A stretch of DNA of 8,391 nucleotides, from positions 1-8,391 of the forward strand of contig MGSU01000184.1 in the NCBI GenBank assembly GCA_001799195.1, given 5' to 3'. This document shows, in pieces, positions 1 through 6,003 of this stretch. Made by a program: the position numbers and the translations under genes. The notes beneath the pieces are model-generated. The model was not told where the DNA came from and searched no databases. It saw only the letters and a list, made by a program, of their open reading frames with translations. The stretch is from Deltaproteobacteria bacterium RIFOXYA12_FULL_61_11. GTDB taxonomy: Bacteria; Bdellovibrionota_F; JAHFAK01; YA12-FULL-61-11. How positions within the stretch are numbered: the stretch's first letter is position 1; each line of letters begins with the position of its first letter.

Positions 1-648
1 GGCGAGATCCAACGCATCGAGATCTACAAAACCTCGCTGATCACCCCACCCGCCACACGAGCAATTCCTTCCAATGACGGGCGCAAGACCGAAGCCCCTA
101 GTGCCCTCGGATATCTCGAGCCTACCCCGGCCAACGGCCAGGACGCCTTCAGCCCCCTGCTCGATGCCAAAGGCTCTCATCTCAAGGCGCAAGCCTTGAC
201 GAACGACCTCGGCGCCGTCGTGCTGGCAGCCTTCACCGCTCGCACTGAGCGACCGCCCTTCGACCACCGGTGTTACACCAATGCAATCTGGATCGTCCCC
301 GTGGCAGTAGAAAGTCTTATAAAACAATACAACGACTTGTACCTTGTTGACCTGCGCTTCATCTTCCCGGTTTCCATGCAACCGCGCAACCTCCAGGTCG
401 GCCTCATCCCCCTAGATGCCGAGGGGAACGCCGATCCTGCTTCCGAAGTCCTACTCAGCCCCAATGATGAACAAGGAGGCTGGGGTAAGGCCAATGGGAT
501 CGATCACTCGGCCTACAGTGTTTCCGGCTATCTCCAGGGTAAAACCGGCAATCCGTCCGGTAAATACATTTTCTATCTCAAAGACCCGCACGACCTGTTC
601 GGCAATCGCCTCAATTCCGTGGCCTCGATCCTCTCCGACGGCAAGTGA
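1..648 (+). CDS. 3' part of an unrecognised protein gene (start lies upstream of the window)
   Basis: The frame is open from base 1 to a TGA at 646-648, giving 215 residues of a longer protein. A TTG at 196 could be read as a start, but the frame continues upstream without a stop and keeps the same codon character, so the gene is treated as 5'-truncated. The visible part has a proline- and threonine-rich stretch (about residues 15-60). A more regular, possibly beta-rich region with alternating hydrophobics follows (about residues 90-140, around the YLVDLRFIFPV segment). The C-terminal part is glycine- and asparagine-rich. There is one cysteine (in HRCYTN) and no obvious membrane segment. I do not recognise the family and assign no function. 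The gene is separated from everything downstream by about 500 bases, so it is probably not part of the microcompartment operon. Confidence 0.75.
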   Translation, partial: GEIQRIEIYKTSLITPPATRAIPSNDGRKTEAPSALGYLEPTPANGQDAFSPLLDAKGSHLKAQALTNDLGAVVLAAFTARTERPPFDHRCYTNAIWIVPVAVESLIKQYNDLYLVDLRFIFPVSMQPRNLQVGLIPLDAEGNADPASEVLLSPNDEQGGWGKANGIDHSAYSVSGYLQGKTGNPSGKYIFYLKDPHDLFGNRLNSVASILSDGK

Positions 649-801
649 GTGTCCTCGCCAAAGCCCTCACCGTCTCCACACTTCTCTACTCTTCCTCGGC
701 AGAGTCCTTGGCCCCACTTCGTACCAACGACCTGGGACTTCGAGGCCCCACTGCGACTTCACTGGGAGCCCAAGCATACCCCACATTGATGTCCTTGCTT
801 G

Positions 802-817
802 ATTTTGTACACAAAAT
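802..817. promoter_or_regulatory. inverted repeat, possible regulator-binding site
   Basis: ATTTTGT (802-808) and ACAAAAT (811-817) form a 7-bp inverted repeat around a 2-base centre. The site sits in the AT-rich island about 80 bases upstream of the transcription start expected from the sigma-54-like element at 864-879. Activators of sigma-54 promoters commonly bind dyads at that kind of distance. It could equally be a site for an ordinary repressor, or chance symmetry in AT-rich DNA. Confidence 0.35.
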
Positions 818-863
818 GTAATCTTATTAATTGATTTTAATGTTATTGTTGTAGATGCTGTGT

Positions 864-879
864 TGGCATGACTAATGCT
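864..879 (+). promoter_or_regulatory. candidate sigma-54 (-24/-12) promoter
   Basis: The 16-mer TGGCATGACTAATGCT matches the sigma-54 consensus TGGCAYG-N4-TTGCW at nearly every defined position. The invariant GG (865-866) and GC (877-878) have the correct 10-base gap. The only clear mismatch is the first T of TTGC, which is A. A start about 12 bases after the GC would fall near 890. The expected transcript would run into the terminator at 920-950 and be only about 60 nt. Single sigma-54 matches can be fortuitous; the dyad upstream and terminator downstream make this one more credible. Confidence 0.4.
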
Positions 880-889
880 AAGTGTATCC

Positions 890-950
890 TTCAACTCCAT
901 GAGTTGTTTCCAATGGCCGAAAGGAGAAGGCGCTTCGCCTTCTCCTTTTT
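890..950 (+). ncRNA. possible very short non-coding RNA (two hairpins)
   Basis: This is inferred from a promoter-like element at 864-879 and a terminator ending at 950. The predicted RNA would hold a 6-bp hairpin, CAACTC-CAT-GAGTTG (892-906). A single-stranded linker of about 13 bases follows, then the 13-bp terminator hairpin. The layout resembles a minimal bacterial sRNA, but no family is recognised. The alternative is that 920-950 simply terminates the gene ending at 648 and the hairpin at 892-906 is an operator. Confidence 0.25.
920..950 (+). terminator. strong rho-independent terminator
   Basis: A perfect 13-bp stem (AAAGGAGAAGGCG at 920-932 pairing with CGCCTTCTCCTTT at 936-948) closes a 3-base loop and runs into a T tract (946-950). 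This is a classic intrinsic terminator for plus-strand transcription. On the minus strand the tail has only three T residues, so termination in that direction is doubtful. Confidence 0.85.
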
Positions 951-1060
951 GATTCTCTGTGTGCGCTGATGTGTCCTCAGCCATGACGATCAACAGGCAA
1001 TACTGCCGAGAAAACTCACTTTTCTCTTTCCAACCTCGAGGAACTGCACACAAACCGCGC

Positions 1061-1089
1061 TTGCCCTGCGCTCGCAACTATGCTATAGA
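1061..1089 (+). promoter_or_regulatory. candidate sigma-70-type promoter for the exported protein gene at 1156
   Basis: TTGCCC (1061-1066) and TATAGA (1084-1089) are separated by 17 bases, each matching four of six consensus positions. Transcription would begin around 1096, leaving a leader of about 60 bases before the ATG at 1156. Confidence 0.4.
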
Positions 1090-1155
1090 CCAAGCTGTTC
1101 ATTGTCCCCGTCTTCGGACGAGGTCCCACACTGGCAACATCCCGGGAGGGGGGGT

Positions 1156-1680
1156 ATGAAGCTCATCGCCGTCGTCCTCTTGTTCGCGGCCACCTGTCTC
1201 CAGGCCAAGACCTACACCTTCGAAGTCACCGCCGTCCTGTCCCAGAAGGGCGAAGAGGTCAAACGCATCCCTCTGCGCCTCGCTCAAGTCGAAGGGAAAG
1301 AATTCGCCTCGGCTTTCGCCCTGCTCGTGGCAGACCCGAAGTTGGAACAATCGGTCGATCACTACATCTTCGAACGATTACCCCTGACCAAGAACTATCA
1401 ATTCCTGCTCGGCCTGAAAAAACTCGCCGAAACTCTGTTTGCCGTCCAGTTTCCACTCACCTGCCCCATGGTCGCCAAGACGCACCTCAGCGTGGTTGAG
1501 AAATGGAAGTTCTCAAAAGTCCTGGCGAAGTTCGAAGCGGTAAGCTGCAAGGAGTCCACCTTAGCGCTGGAGGTCGGTGCAGAAGCTCTCGCGGAATTCG
1601 CAGCTTTCAAGCGCTGCGCCGAGTTGCCCGAGAACGAAGCCCTGCGCCTTGCCGAATGCCAAGACTGGCTAGCTGACTGA
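1156..1680 (+). CDS. small exported protein of unknown function with four cysteines
   Basis: The product is a 174-residue protein. The ATG at 1156 is chosen because a GGGAGG ribosome binding site (1144-1149) lies six bases upstream and because a signal peptide begins there. It has a lysine at residue 2, hydrophobic residues 4-13, and a likely signal peptidase I cut after LQA (residue 17). There is no lipobox at the single cysteine of the signal peptide. The mature part of about 157 residues is rich in Leu, Ala, Lys and Glu. It contains four cysteines (103, 131, 154, 168), which suggests two disulfide bonds in the periplasm or outside the cell. Residues 83-92 and 136-152 look helical. No family is recognised. 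It ends 13 bases before the end of the convergent gene on the other strand, with no terminator visible between them. Confidence 0.75.
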   Translation: MKLIAVVLLFAATCLQAKTYTFEVTAVLSQKGEEVKRIPLRLAQVEGKEFASAFALLVADPKLEQSVDHYIFERLPLTKNYQFLLGLKKLAETLFAVQFPLTCPMVAKTHLSVVEKWKFSKVLAKFEAVSCKESTLALEVGAEALAEFAAFKRCAELPENEALRLAECQDWLAD

Positions 1681-1693
1681 CCCGATACTCACT

Positions 1694-2110
1694 TCAAGGA
1701 CAATCCATCGAGAGGGCTGCCCCCGCCTCGGTGCGGGTCACGATCGTGCCGTAACACGCGCGGTCATTGGCCTCGTCGAACAGCCGGAAGTGGGTCACGG
1801 AGTTGTCCCCGTGCGGCACGACGCCAATCGGTTCGATCTTCACCATGGGCAGGCGGCTGCCGCGGTGACAACGAGTGATCGTATCCGAGCCCGCCTCCTT
1901 CCTCGTCACGGTGACGCTCAGGCAGGCGGTCGCCCGGGGATGGTCGTACCAGGCCGTGACGGAAGCGAAGTTGTCCAGATGGGGTATGGTGCCGAGCTTG
2001 TGCAACTCGATGGGATGGACTTTCCGGGGTGGGTCCGCGGCTCCTACGGTAAGCGCGAGGAACATCCCCGCAAGGATTGAGACTCCGACGATCGACCTTC
2101 TCTTCTGCAT
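1694..2110 (-). CDS. small exported protein with two tandem disulfide-type repeats, unknown function
   Basis: The product is a 138-residue protein. On the minus strand a GGAGG ribosome binding site (about 2117-2122) precedes the ATG at 2110 by about seven bases. The N-terminus has the basic residues KRR, then hydrophobic residues 7-23, with likely cleavage after AA near residue 25. The mature protein consists almost entirely of two copies of one motif, residues 40-81 and 96-137. They align without gaps at 15 identities in 42, with the pattern G-x2-PH-x-DN...AC-x4-VTR-x-EAG-x6-C. The only cysteines are C63/C81 and C119/C137, each pair exactly 18 residues apart, so one disulfide per repeat is likely. 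The protein is presumably periplasmic or secreted. It is transcribed away from the microcompartment genes. I do not recognise the family. Confidence 0.8.
   Translation of the reverse strand: MQKRRSIVGVSILAGMFLALTVGAADPPRKVHPIELHKLGTIPHLDNFASVTAWYDHPRATACLSVTVTRKEAGSDTITRCHRGSRLPMVKIEPIGVVPHGDNSVTHFRLFDEANDRACYGTIVTRTEAGAALSMDCP
1700..1825 (-). repeat. second copy of the 42-residue cysteine-pair repeat
   Basis: This encodes residues 96-137 of the same protein and begins 56 residues after the start of copy one. It keeps PH-x-DN, the AC dipeptide (C119), VTR-x-EAG and the terminal cysteine (C137). The divergence between copies (about 36% identity) indicates an old duplication. Confidence 0.75.
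1868..1993 (-). repeat. first copy of the 42-residue cysteine-pair repeat
   Basis: This encodes residues 40-81 of the exported protein at 1694-2110. Conserved features shared with the second copy are PH-x-DN near its start, an AC dipeptide (C63), the VTR-x-EAG core and a terminal cysteine (C81). Confidence 0.75.
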
Positions 2111-2137
2111 GGGAAACCTCCTCGGCGATTCGCACGC

Positions 2138-2166
2138 ATCGTATCCAGCTACGAGTTTCTTCGCAA
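2138..2166 (-). promoter_or_regulatory. candidate promoter for the minus-strand exported protein gene
   Basis: Read on the minus strand, TTGCGA (2166-2161) and TACGAT (2143-2138) are separated by 17 bases, each with four of six consensus matches. The predicted start near 2131 leaves a leader of about 20 bases, which carries the ribosome binding site. Confidence 0.4.
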
Positions 2167-2202
2167 CTGCAGGCTACCGTGCACCCGAGAGAGGGAAAAT
2201 AC

Positions 2203-2231
2203 TTGACGACCCCACGGCCCTCGGCTAGGCT
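2203..2231 (+). promoter_or_regulatory. candidate promoter of the microcompartment operon
   Basis: TTGACG (2203-2208) matches five of six -35 positions. Exactly 17 bases later comes TAGGCT (2226-2231), a form of -10 element with the important first TA and final T. Transcription would start near 2238, about 26 bases ahead of the first shell gene. No regulator-binding site is obvious, and no dedicated regulator gene lies in the window. Confidence 0.5.
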
Positions 2232-2263
2232 CGGCCCACCTGTGCCGTGCCCGGAGCAGTACA

Positions 2264-2887
2264 ATGATCCAACTCAGAGGCTACATCGTCCTCGACAGCC
2301 TCCAACCCCAACTGTCGGCGATCATCTCGAATACCTCGAAGGGCTATTTACCGGTACAAAGCATGACCTCGCTCTTCCTCGAGGTTCATCCGGCGATCTT
2401 CATCCATCGCCTCCTCGACGTGGCGATCAAATCGACGGCCGTCTTCCCCTCCATGGCCATCGTCGAACGCGAATACGGCGTTCTGGAGGTCCATCATCAA
2501 GAGCAGGGGGAAGTACGGCAAGCAGGCGCTGCGGTGCTCGATTATCTTCAACTCTCTGAGAGCTGTCGGCGCAAGCCGCGTATTCTGTCCAGTCAGATCA
2601 TTCGCGCTCTCGAACCCTACCATGCCCAGATCGTGAACAAGGAGAGCCGCGGGCAGAACGTCGTCCCCGGACAATCCCTGTTCATTCTCGAGACGGTCCC
2701 AGCGGTGTATGTGGCCTATGCTGCCAATCAAGCCGAGAAAGCTGCGAGGATCGAACTGGTCGACGTGAAGTTCTGTGGCGCCTTCGGACGCCTGTATCTC
2801 GCCGGTTCCGAATCCGAGGTCGATTCCGCGGCAGCCGCCGCGGTCGAATGTCTCGGTACTCTGGACGGGCGTGAAACCAAGGATTGA
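2264..2887 (+). CDS. BMC-T shell protein, tandem-domain trimer of the double-stacking type
   Basis: This 207-residue protein has two BMC domains, the length usual for tandem-domain shell proteins. They span roughly residues 3-98 and 106-198. The second contains the recognisable segment [20 protein letters not shown] and then [18 protein letters not shown]. Three copies would form a pseudohexameric tile. From memory it resembles the H. ochraceum trimers of the CsoS1D-like, circularly permuted group. Those stack as two trimers around a chamber with gated pores, and are thought to pass larger metabolites or cofactors. The ATG at 2264 follows GGAG (2252-2255). It is the first gene of the block, 38 bases ahead of the BMC-H gene. 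The assignment to BMC-T is firm; the stacked sub-type rests on remembered similarity. Confidence 0.92.
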   Translation: MIQLRGYIVLDSLQPQLSAIISNTSKGYLPVQSMTSLFLEVHPAIFIHRLLDVAIKSTAVFPSMAIVEREYGVLEVHHQEQGEVRQAGAAVLDYLQLSESCRRKPRILSSQIIRALEPYHAQIVNKESRGQNVVPGQSLFILETVPAVYVAYAANQAEKAARIELVDVKFCGAFGRLYLAGSESEVDSAAAAAVECLGTLDGRETKD

Positions 2888-2925
2888 CCCCAACACTTAA
2901 GCACAGCGACACGAGGGAGGACACG

Positions 2926-3231
2926 ATGACCGACGCATTGGGCATGATCGAGACGAAAGGCTTCATCGGCATGGTCGAGGCCGCCGACGCAATGGTCAAA
3001 GCGGCCAAGGTCGAATTGATCGGCTACGAGAAGATCGGTGGGGCTTATGTCACCGCCATCGTCCGTGGGGACGTCGCCGCGGTCAAAGCCGCCACCGAGG
3101 CCGGCGCGCGCATGGCGGAGAAGATCGGCGAGCTCGTCTCGGTCCATGTGATCCCGAGGCCACACCAGAACGTCGACGCGGTACTTCCCCTGGGCAGACC
3201 CGCCGTCGCGGAGAAGACGTCGAAGAAGTGA
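2926..3231 (+). CDS. BMC-H hexameric shell protein, main facet tile
   Basis: The 101-residue single BMC (Pfam00936-type) domain protein begins [20 protein letters not shown] and has the edge lysine K28 in [13 protein letters not shown]. The pore loop is KIGG (residues 36-39) and the C-terminal tail is short and charged. Six copies form the hexagons that make up most shell facets, with the glycine pore admitting small polar molecules. It is nearly identical in layout to the well-studied H. ochraceum BMC-H as I recall it, where the pore loop reads KTGG. The ATG at 2926 is preceded at five bases by GGGAGG (2915-2920), the best ribosome binding site in the block, fitting the most abundant component. 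An in-frame TTG at 2884 is not preferred because it lacks such a site and overlaps the previous gene. Confidence 0.97.
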   Translation: MTDALGMIETKGFIGMVEAADAMVKAAKVELIGYEKIGGAYVTAIVRGDVAAVKAATEAGARMAEKIGELVSVHVIPRPHQNVDAVLPLGRPAVAEKTSKK

Positions 3232-3250
3232 GCTTCTTGAGGAGCGGCAG

Positions 3251-3544
3251 ATGATACTGGGCAAGATCGTCGGTACGGTCGTGGCCACACGCAAGGACGA
3301 GAAACTCGTCGGCTTGCGCTTCCACTTGGTCCAGAACCTCGGTCTCGATGGCGCGCTCAAGCCCGGTTTCGTCGTCGCCGCGGATTCGGTCGGCGCCGGA
3401 GTCGGCGAGGTCGTGCTCTACGCCTCGGGCAGTTCCGCCAGACAAACCGTGCAAACCGACAATCGCCCCGTGGACGCCACGATCATGGCCATCGTGGACA
3501 CCCTCGAGGTTGGCGGCGAGATCTGCTACCGCAAAGATGCCTAG
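3251..3544 (+). CDS. BMC-P pentameric vertex protein (EutN/CcmL family), P1 type
   Basis: The 97-residue protein starts [16 protein letters not shown], the typical opening strand of the EutN/CcmL family. It contains [21 protein letters not shown] (about residues 46-66) and the conserved core [12 protein letters not shown] (residues 72-83). Five copies form a truncated pyramid that caps the vertices of the shell; a closed icosahedral shell needs only twelve such pentamers. A TGAGGAG ribosome binding site (3239-3244) precedes the ATG at 3251, and the gap to the BMC-H stop is 19 bases. The sequence resembles the P1 protein that sits next to BMC-H in H. ochraceum. It is one of three paralogues in this window and the only one ahead of the enzyme gene. 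Confidence 0.95.
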   Translation: MILGKIVGTVVATRKDEKLVGLRFHLVQNLGLDGALKPGFVVAADSVGAGVGEVVLYASGSSARQTVQTDNRPVDATIMAIVDTLEVGGEICYRKDA

Positions 3545-3562
3545 GCGCTCCGAGCTTCCACC

Positions 3563-3580
3563 CGAGGAGGATATTCCTCG
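3563..3580 (+). other. small mRNA hairpin in the spacer between shell and enzyme genes
   Basis: CGAGGA (3563-3568) and TCCTCG (3575-3580) can pair around a 6-base loop, GGATAT, in the 126-base spacer after BMC-P1. There is no T tract after it, so it does not look like a terminator. It may be an RNA processing or stability element. The purine-rich strand also resembles a ribosome binding site, but no start codon follows at a suitable distance. Confidence 0.3.
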
Positions 3581-3633
3581 CAACCATCCCTCCCTCCGGT
3601 GTTGGCATGGCGACTTATTCCAACAGGGTAAGC

Positions 3634-3648
3634 GCTCGGGACCCGAGC
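3634..3648 (+). other. GC-rich mRNA hairpin just upstream of the aldehyde dehydrogenase start
   Basis: GCTCGGG (3634-3640) and CCCGAGC (3642-3648) form a perfect inverted repeat with a single central base; in RNA this gives a 6-bp stem with a three-base loop. It ends 22 bases before the ATG of the enzyme gene and has no T tract. It could set a 5' end for a processed enzyme transcript or modulate readthrough, allowing enzyme and shell levels to differ. Confidence 0.4.
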
Positions 3649-3670
3649 TCACAGGAGCTGCGCGGAGACC

Positions 3671-3727
3671 ATGGATAACAGTGAACTGATCCGAGACATC
3701 GTCAGCCGCGTGCTCGAACGCATCGAG
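3671..3727 (+). other. encapsulation peptide coding segment of the aldehyde dehydrogenase
   Basis: This encodes residues 1-19, a short amphipathic helix with one hydrophobic face and a charged face (E5, R8, D9, R13, E16, R17), separated from the enzyme by a flexible linker. In other microcompartments such tails bind shell proteins or drive cargo aggregation during assembly. The assignment rests on pattern and on the shell-gene context. Confidence 0.8.
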
Positions 3728-5083
3728 CATGAAAAACCCGGAGCGGTCGCCGCAGCGCGGCCGAACCCGACTTCTTCCTACCTCGGTATGTCCGCCAGCG
3801 TGGATGAGGCCGTACGCAAGTGCCACACCGCTCAACAAGAGTGGATGACGCTCAAACTCGAGCAACGGCGTACGATCATCGAACGACTGCGCGAGAGGCT
3901 GCGCTCCGAGGTTGAAAAACTCTCGCGGTTGGCTGTCGAGGAAACCGGGCTCGGCCGCTACGACGACAAACTGGCCAAGAATCGTTTGGTCATCGACAAA
4001 ACTCCCGGCATCGAACACCTCCAACCCACTGCTTTCTCAGGAGATCACGGTCTCACGGTGATCGAACGCGCTCCGTACGGGGTCATCGGTTCCATCACCC
4101 CCTGCACCAATCCCACCGAGACGATCATCAACAACGCCCTCGGCATGATCAGCGGCGGCAACGGGGTGGTTTTCAACCCACACCCCACCGCCGGACACGT
4201 CTCGGCCTACACGGTCGGCCTGTTCAACGAGGTCATCGCCCAGAACCACGGCCCGCGCTTCCTGGTCGGGGGTATTGAACAACCGACCATCCAGAGCGCC
4301 AACGACCTGATGAAACATCCTCTGGTGCGTCTCCTCGTGGTGACCGGAGGCCCCGCGGTGGTCAAGGCCGCGATGAATTCCGGTAAGAAGGTCATTGCTG
4401 CCGGCCCCGGTAATCCTCCGGTCGTGGTCGATGAAACCGCCGATCTCCTGCGAGCCGCCAAGGGCATCATTCGGGGCGCCTCGCTGGACAACAATATCGT
4501 CTGCATCGCCGAGAAAGAGGTCTTCGCCGTGGCTTCCATCGCTGACCAACTCAAGGATCTGATGACCAAACACGGTGCCTATGAGGTGCGCGGCGAGCAG
4601 CTCGCAAAGCTGGAGACCCTGGTCCTGCACGAGGGACACCCACATCGCGACTTCATCGGCAAAGACGCCTTGCTGATCCTCTCGCGTCTCGGGGTGAATG
4701 CCCCTCCGACCACCAGGCTGATCATCGTGGAGACCAAGGTCGACCATCCCCTCGTCCAGCTCGAAATGATGATGCCGGTGCTTCCCATCGTCCGCGTCCG
4801 GGACGTCGATGAAGCGATCCGAATGGCCAAGGAAGCGGAACACGGTCATCGCCACACCGCGGGTATTTACTCCCGCAACATAGACGCCATGGACAAGATG
4901 GCGAGGGCGATGAACTGTTCCATTTTCGTCAAGAACGCGCCCCATTTCGCAGGACTAGGCTTGGAGGGCGAAGGCTACACGTCCTTCACCATCGCGAGCC
5001 CGACCGGCGAGGGCTTGACCACGGTCCGGGATTTCACCAGGGTGTTGCGCTGCACGCTGCAAGACTATTTCCGGTTCGTGTGA
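3671..5083 (+). CDS. CoA-acylating aldehyde dehydrogenase, microcompartment cargo (PduP/EutE family)
   Basis: The 470-residue enzyme is expected to interconvert aldehyde + CoA + NAD+ with acyl-CoA + NADH. The catalytic cysteine is C278 in DNNIVCIAEKEV, the hallmark of the PduP/EutE group. ITPCTNPTET (142-151) and the nucleotide-binding VTGGPAVV (224-231) are also typical, and the length is normal. Residues 2-20 form an amphipathic helix (hydrophobic L6, I7, I10, V11, V14, L15, I18). It is joined to the catalytic domain by an Ala/Pro-rich linker (about 21-38), the standard architecture of a BMC encapsulation peptide. The ATG at 3671 has a close GGAGA (3664-3668) and places the helix at the N-terminus. 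Genes for shell proteins flank it on both sides, so it is almost certainly the lumen enzyme. The natural aldehyde (acetaldehyde, propionaldehyde or other) cannot be read from sequence. Confidence 0.95.
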   Translation: MDNSELIRDIVSRVLERIEHEKPGAVAAARPNPTSSYLGMSASVDEAVRKCHTAQQEWMTLKLEQRRTIIERLRERLRSEVEKLSRLAVEETGLGRYDDKLAKNRLVIDKTPGIEHLQPTAFSGDHGLTVIERAPYGVIGSITPCTNPTETIINNALGMISGGNGVVFNPHPTAGHVSAYTVGLFNEVIAQNHGPRFLVGGIEQPTIQSANDLMKHPLVRLLVVTGGPAVVKAAMNSGKKVIAAGPGNPPVVVDETADLLRAAKGIIRGASLDNNIVCIAEKEVFAVASIADQLKDLMTKHGAYEVRGEQLAKLETLVLHEGHPHRDFIGKDALLILSRLGVNAPPTTRLIIVETKVDHPLVQLEMMMPVLPIVRVRDVDEAIRMAKEAEHGHRHTAGIYSRNIDAMDKMARAMNCSIFVKNAPHFAGLGLEGEGYTSFTIASPTGEGLTTVRDFTRVLRCTLQDYFRFV

Positions 5084-5162
5084 GCGCGGCACGGAACCGT
5101 ATCCCGTACCTGGGGCGGTTGTTCCACATGCACGGGACGACTGCAGGAAGTGAGGAGTGAGG

Positions 5163-5726
5163 ATGGGACCGGCGATCGGTCTACTGGAACTGAGCAAGCT
5201 GTCGAAAGGCTACGTGGCCGCCGACGCAGTGGTCAAGAAGGCTCAGGTAACCTTACTGCTCACCAAAGCGGTATCGCCGGGCAAGTTCTTGCTGCTTTTC
5301 CACGGCGATGAAGAAGCCGTGGCCGAGGCTCTGCAGGCGGGACGTGAAGCCGCCGACGCTACACTGGTCGACGAGACCTATATCCCCAACCTCGATCCCC
5401 AGGTCCTTCGTGCCTTGACCTCACCCGTCGCACCCGTGCCCGTCGATTCCCTCGGCTTGGTTGAAGCCTACTCCGCCGCCTCCGGGGTCCGTTGTGCAGA
5501 TCTTGCGGTCAAACACACCGATGTACACCTCCTCACCCTGCGTCTTGCCGCCGGTATTGGAGGAAAGTCCTTCCTCGTGTTCTGCGGCGCCCTGCACGAG
5601 GTCGAGGCCTCACTATCGGTCTGCCGGGAGTATCTCGAGACGACCGGCATGCTCGCCGCCGTGGAACTGATCGCAGCGCCCCACGAAGACCTAGTGGCAG
5701 CGCTGGTGAAACCTGAGGAGACCTGA
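5163..5726 (+). CDS. BMC-T shell protein, tandem-domain trimer of the single-layer type
   Basis: This is a 187-residue protein with two consecutive BMC domains. Residues 3-86 begin PAIGLLELSKLSKGYVAADA and have a pore-region loop SPGK at 38-41. Residues 96-182 begin SLGLVEAYSAASGVRCADLA and have the corresponding loop GIGGKS at 131-136. The two halves are visibly related and joined by a Pro/Val-rich linker (88-95). The trimer should form one flat pseudohexamer whose pore differs from that of BMC-H. The sequence resembles the single-layer H. ochraceum trimer, from memory. GAGGAG (5152-5157) precedes the ATG at 5163; a GTG two codons earlier lies inside that site and is rejected. The gene starts 79 bases after the dehydrogenase. 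Having both trimer types suggests two distinct transport pores. Confidence 0.95.
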   Translation: MGPAIGLLELSKLSKGYVAADAVVKKAQVTLLLTKAVSPGKFLLLFHGDEEAVAEALQAGREAADATLVDETYIPNLDPQVLRALTSPVAPVPVDSLGLVEAYSAASGVRCADLAVKHTDVHLLTLRLAAGIGGKSFLVFCGALHEVEASLSVCREYLETTGMLAAVELIAAPHEDLVAALVKPEET

Positions 5727-5727
5727 T

Positions 5728-6003
5728 ATGGAACTGGGCAAGGTGCTCGGAACCTGCGTCTGCACGCAGAAATACGAAGGCTTGGAAGGCATCAAACTCT
5801 TGGTGATGCAACCGCTCGACCACCACCTCGCGCCGACCGGAGACCCCCTTGTCGTCTGCGATTCAATGCTCTCCGGTCCTGGGGATATCGTCTATTGGGT
5901 CAAGGGCCGTGAGGCCGCCTTGGCCTTGCCCGTGCAATTCGTCCCGGTCGATGCGACTATCACCGGGATCGTCGACAGGGTGAACGCACATGATCCTGGC
6001 TGA
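5728..6003 (+). CDS. BMC-P pentameric vertex protein, second paralogue (P3-like)
   Basis: The 91-residue protein starts MELGKVLGTCVCTQKYEGLEG, the opening strand of the EutN/CcmL family, and carries the core FVPVDATITGIVDRV (about residues 71-85). The segment GPGDIVYWVKGREAALAL marks it as a different subgroup from the first pentamer gene. It is like the H. ochraceum vertex protein that I recall being encoded away from the main shell cluster. The start lies one base after the stop of the trimer gene, with GAGGAG (5715-5720) inside the upstream coding sequence, and the last 14 bases overlap the next gene. Translation of the three genes 5163-6262 is therefore probably coupled. Two cysteines (C10, C12) near the N-terminus are unusual for the family. 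Confidence 0.95.
   Translation: MELGKVLGTCVCTQKYEGLEGIKLLVMQPLDHHLAPTGDPLVVCDSMLSGPGDIVYWVKGREAALALPVQFVPVDATITGIVDRVNAHDPG

Larger units (their letters stand above)
649..1155. other. gene-free stretch with an AT-rich island, dyad, candidate small transcription unit and terminator
   Basis: No convincing protein gene lies here; the open frames in it lack ribosome binding sites and recognisable protein character. Bases 649-790 are GC-rich and hold only a 9-bp direct repeat (GGCCCCACT at 710-718 and 744-752). Bases about 798-890 are strikingly AT-rich compared with everything around them. They contain an inverted repeat (802-817) and a sigma-54-like promoter (864-879). A small hairpin (892-906) and a strong intrinsic terminator (920-950) follow. 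The last part, 951-1155, appears to be the leader of the gene starting at 1156, with a sigma-70-type promoter candidate at 1061-1089. Confidence 0.6.

Noticed and set aside
710-752. Direct repeat GGCCCCACT at 710-718 and 744-752
   Set aside because: It is only nine bases long in GC-rich DNA, with no third copy and no associated element; chance is a sufficient explanation.
899-952. An 18-codon open frame (ATG to TGA) that spans the terminator hairpin exactly
   Set aside because: It has no ribosome binding site, and its codons are simply the arms of the perfect terminator stem. It is most likely a by-product of that stem.
3603-3618. Sequence sharing GTGTTGGCATG with the sigma-54-like element at 864, in the spacer before the aldehyde dehydrogenase
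   Set aside because: The -24 half is similar, but the required GC at the -12 position is absent (TA instead), so it does not qualify as a sigma-54 promoter.
4037-4945. Long open frame on the minus strand opposite the aldehyde dehydrogenase
   Set aside because: It is a GC-rich antisense shadow of a clearly conserved enzyme gene, and its translation lacks recognisable protein features.
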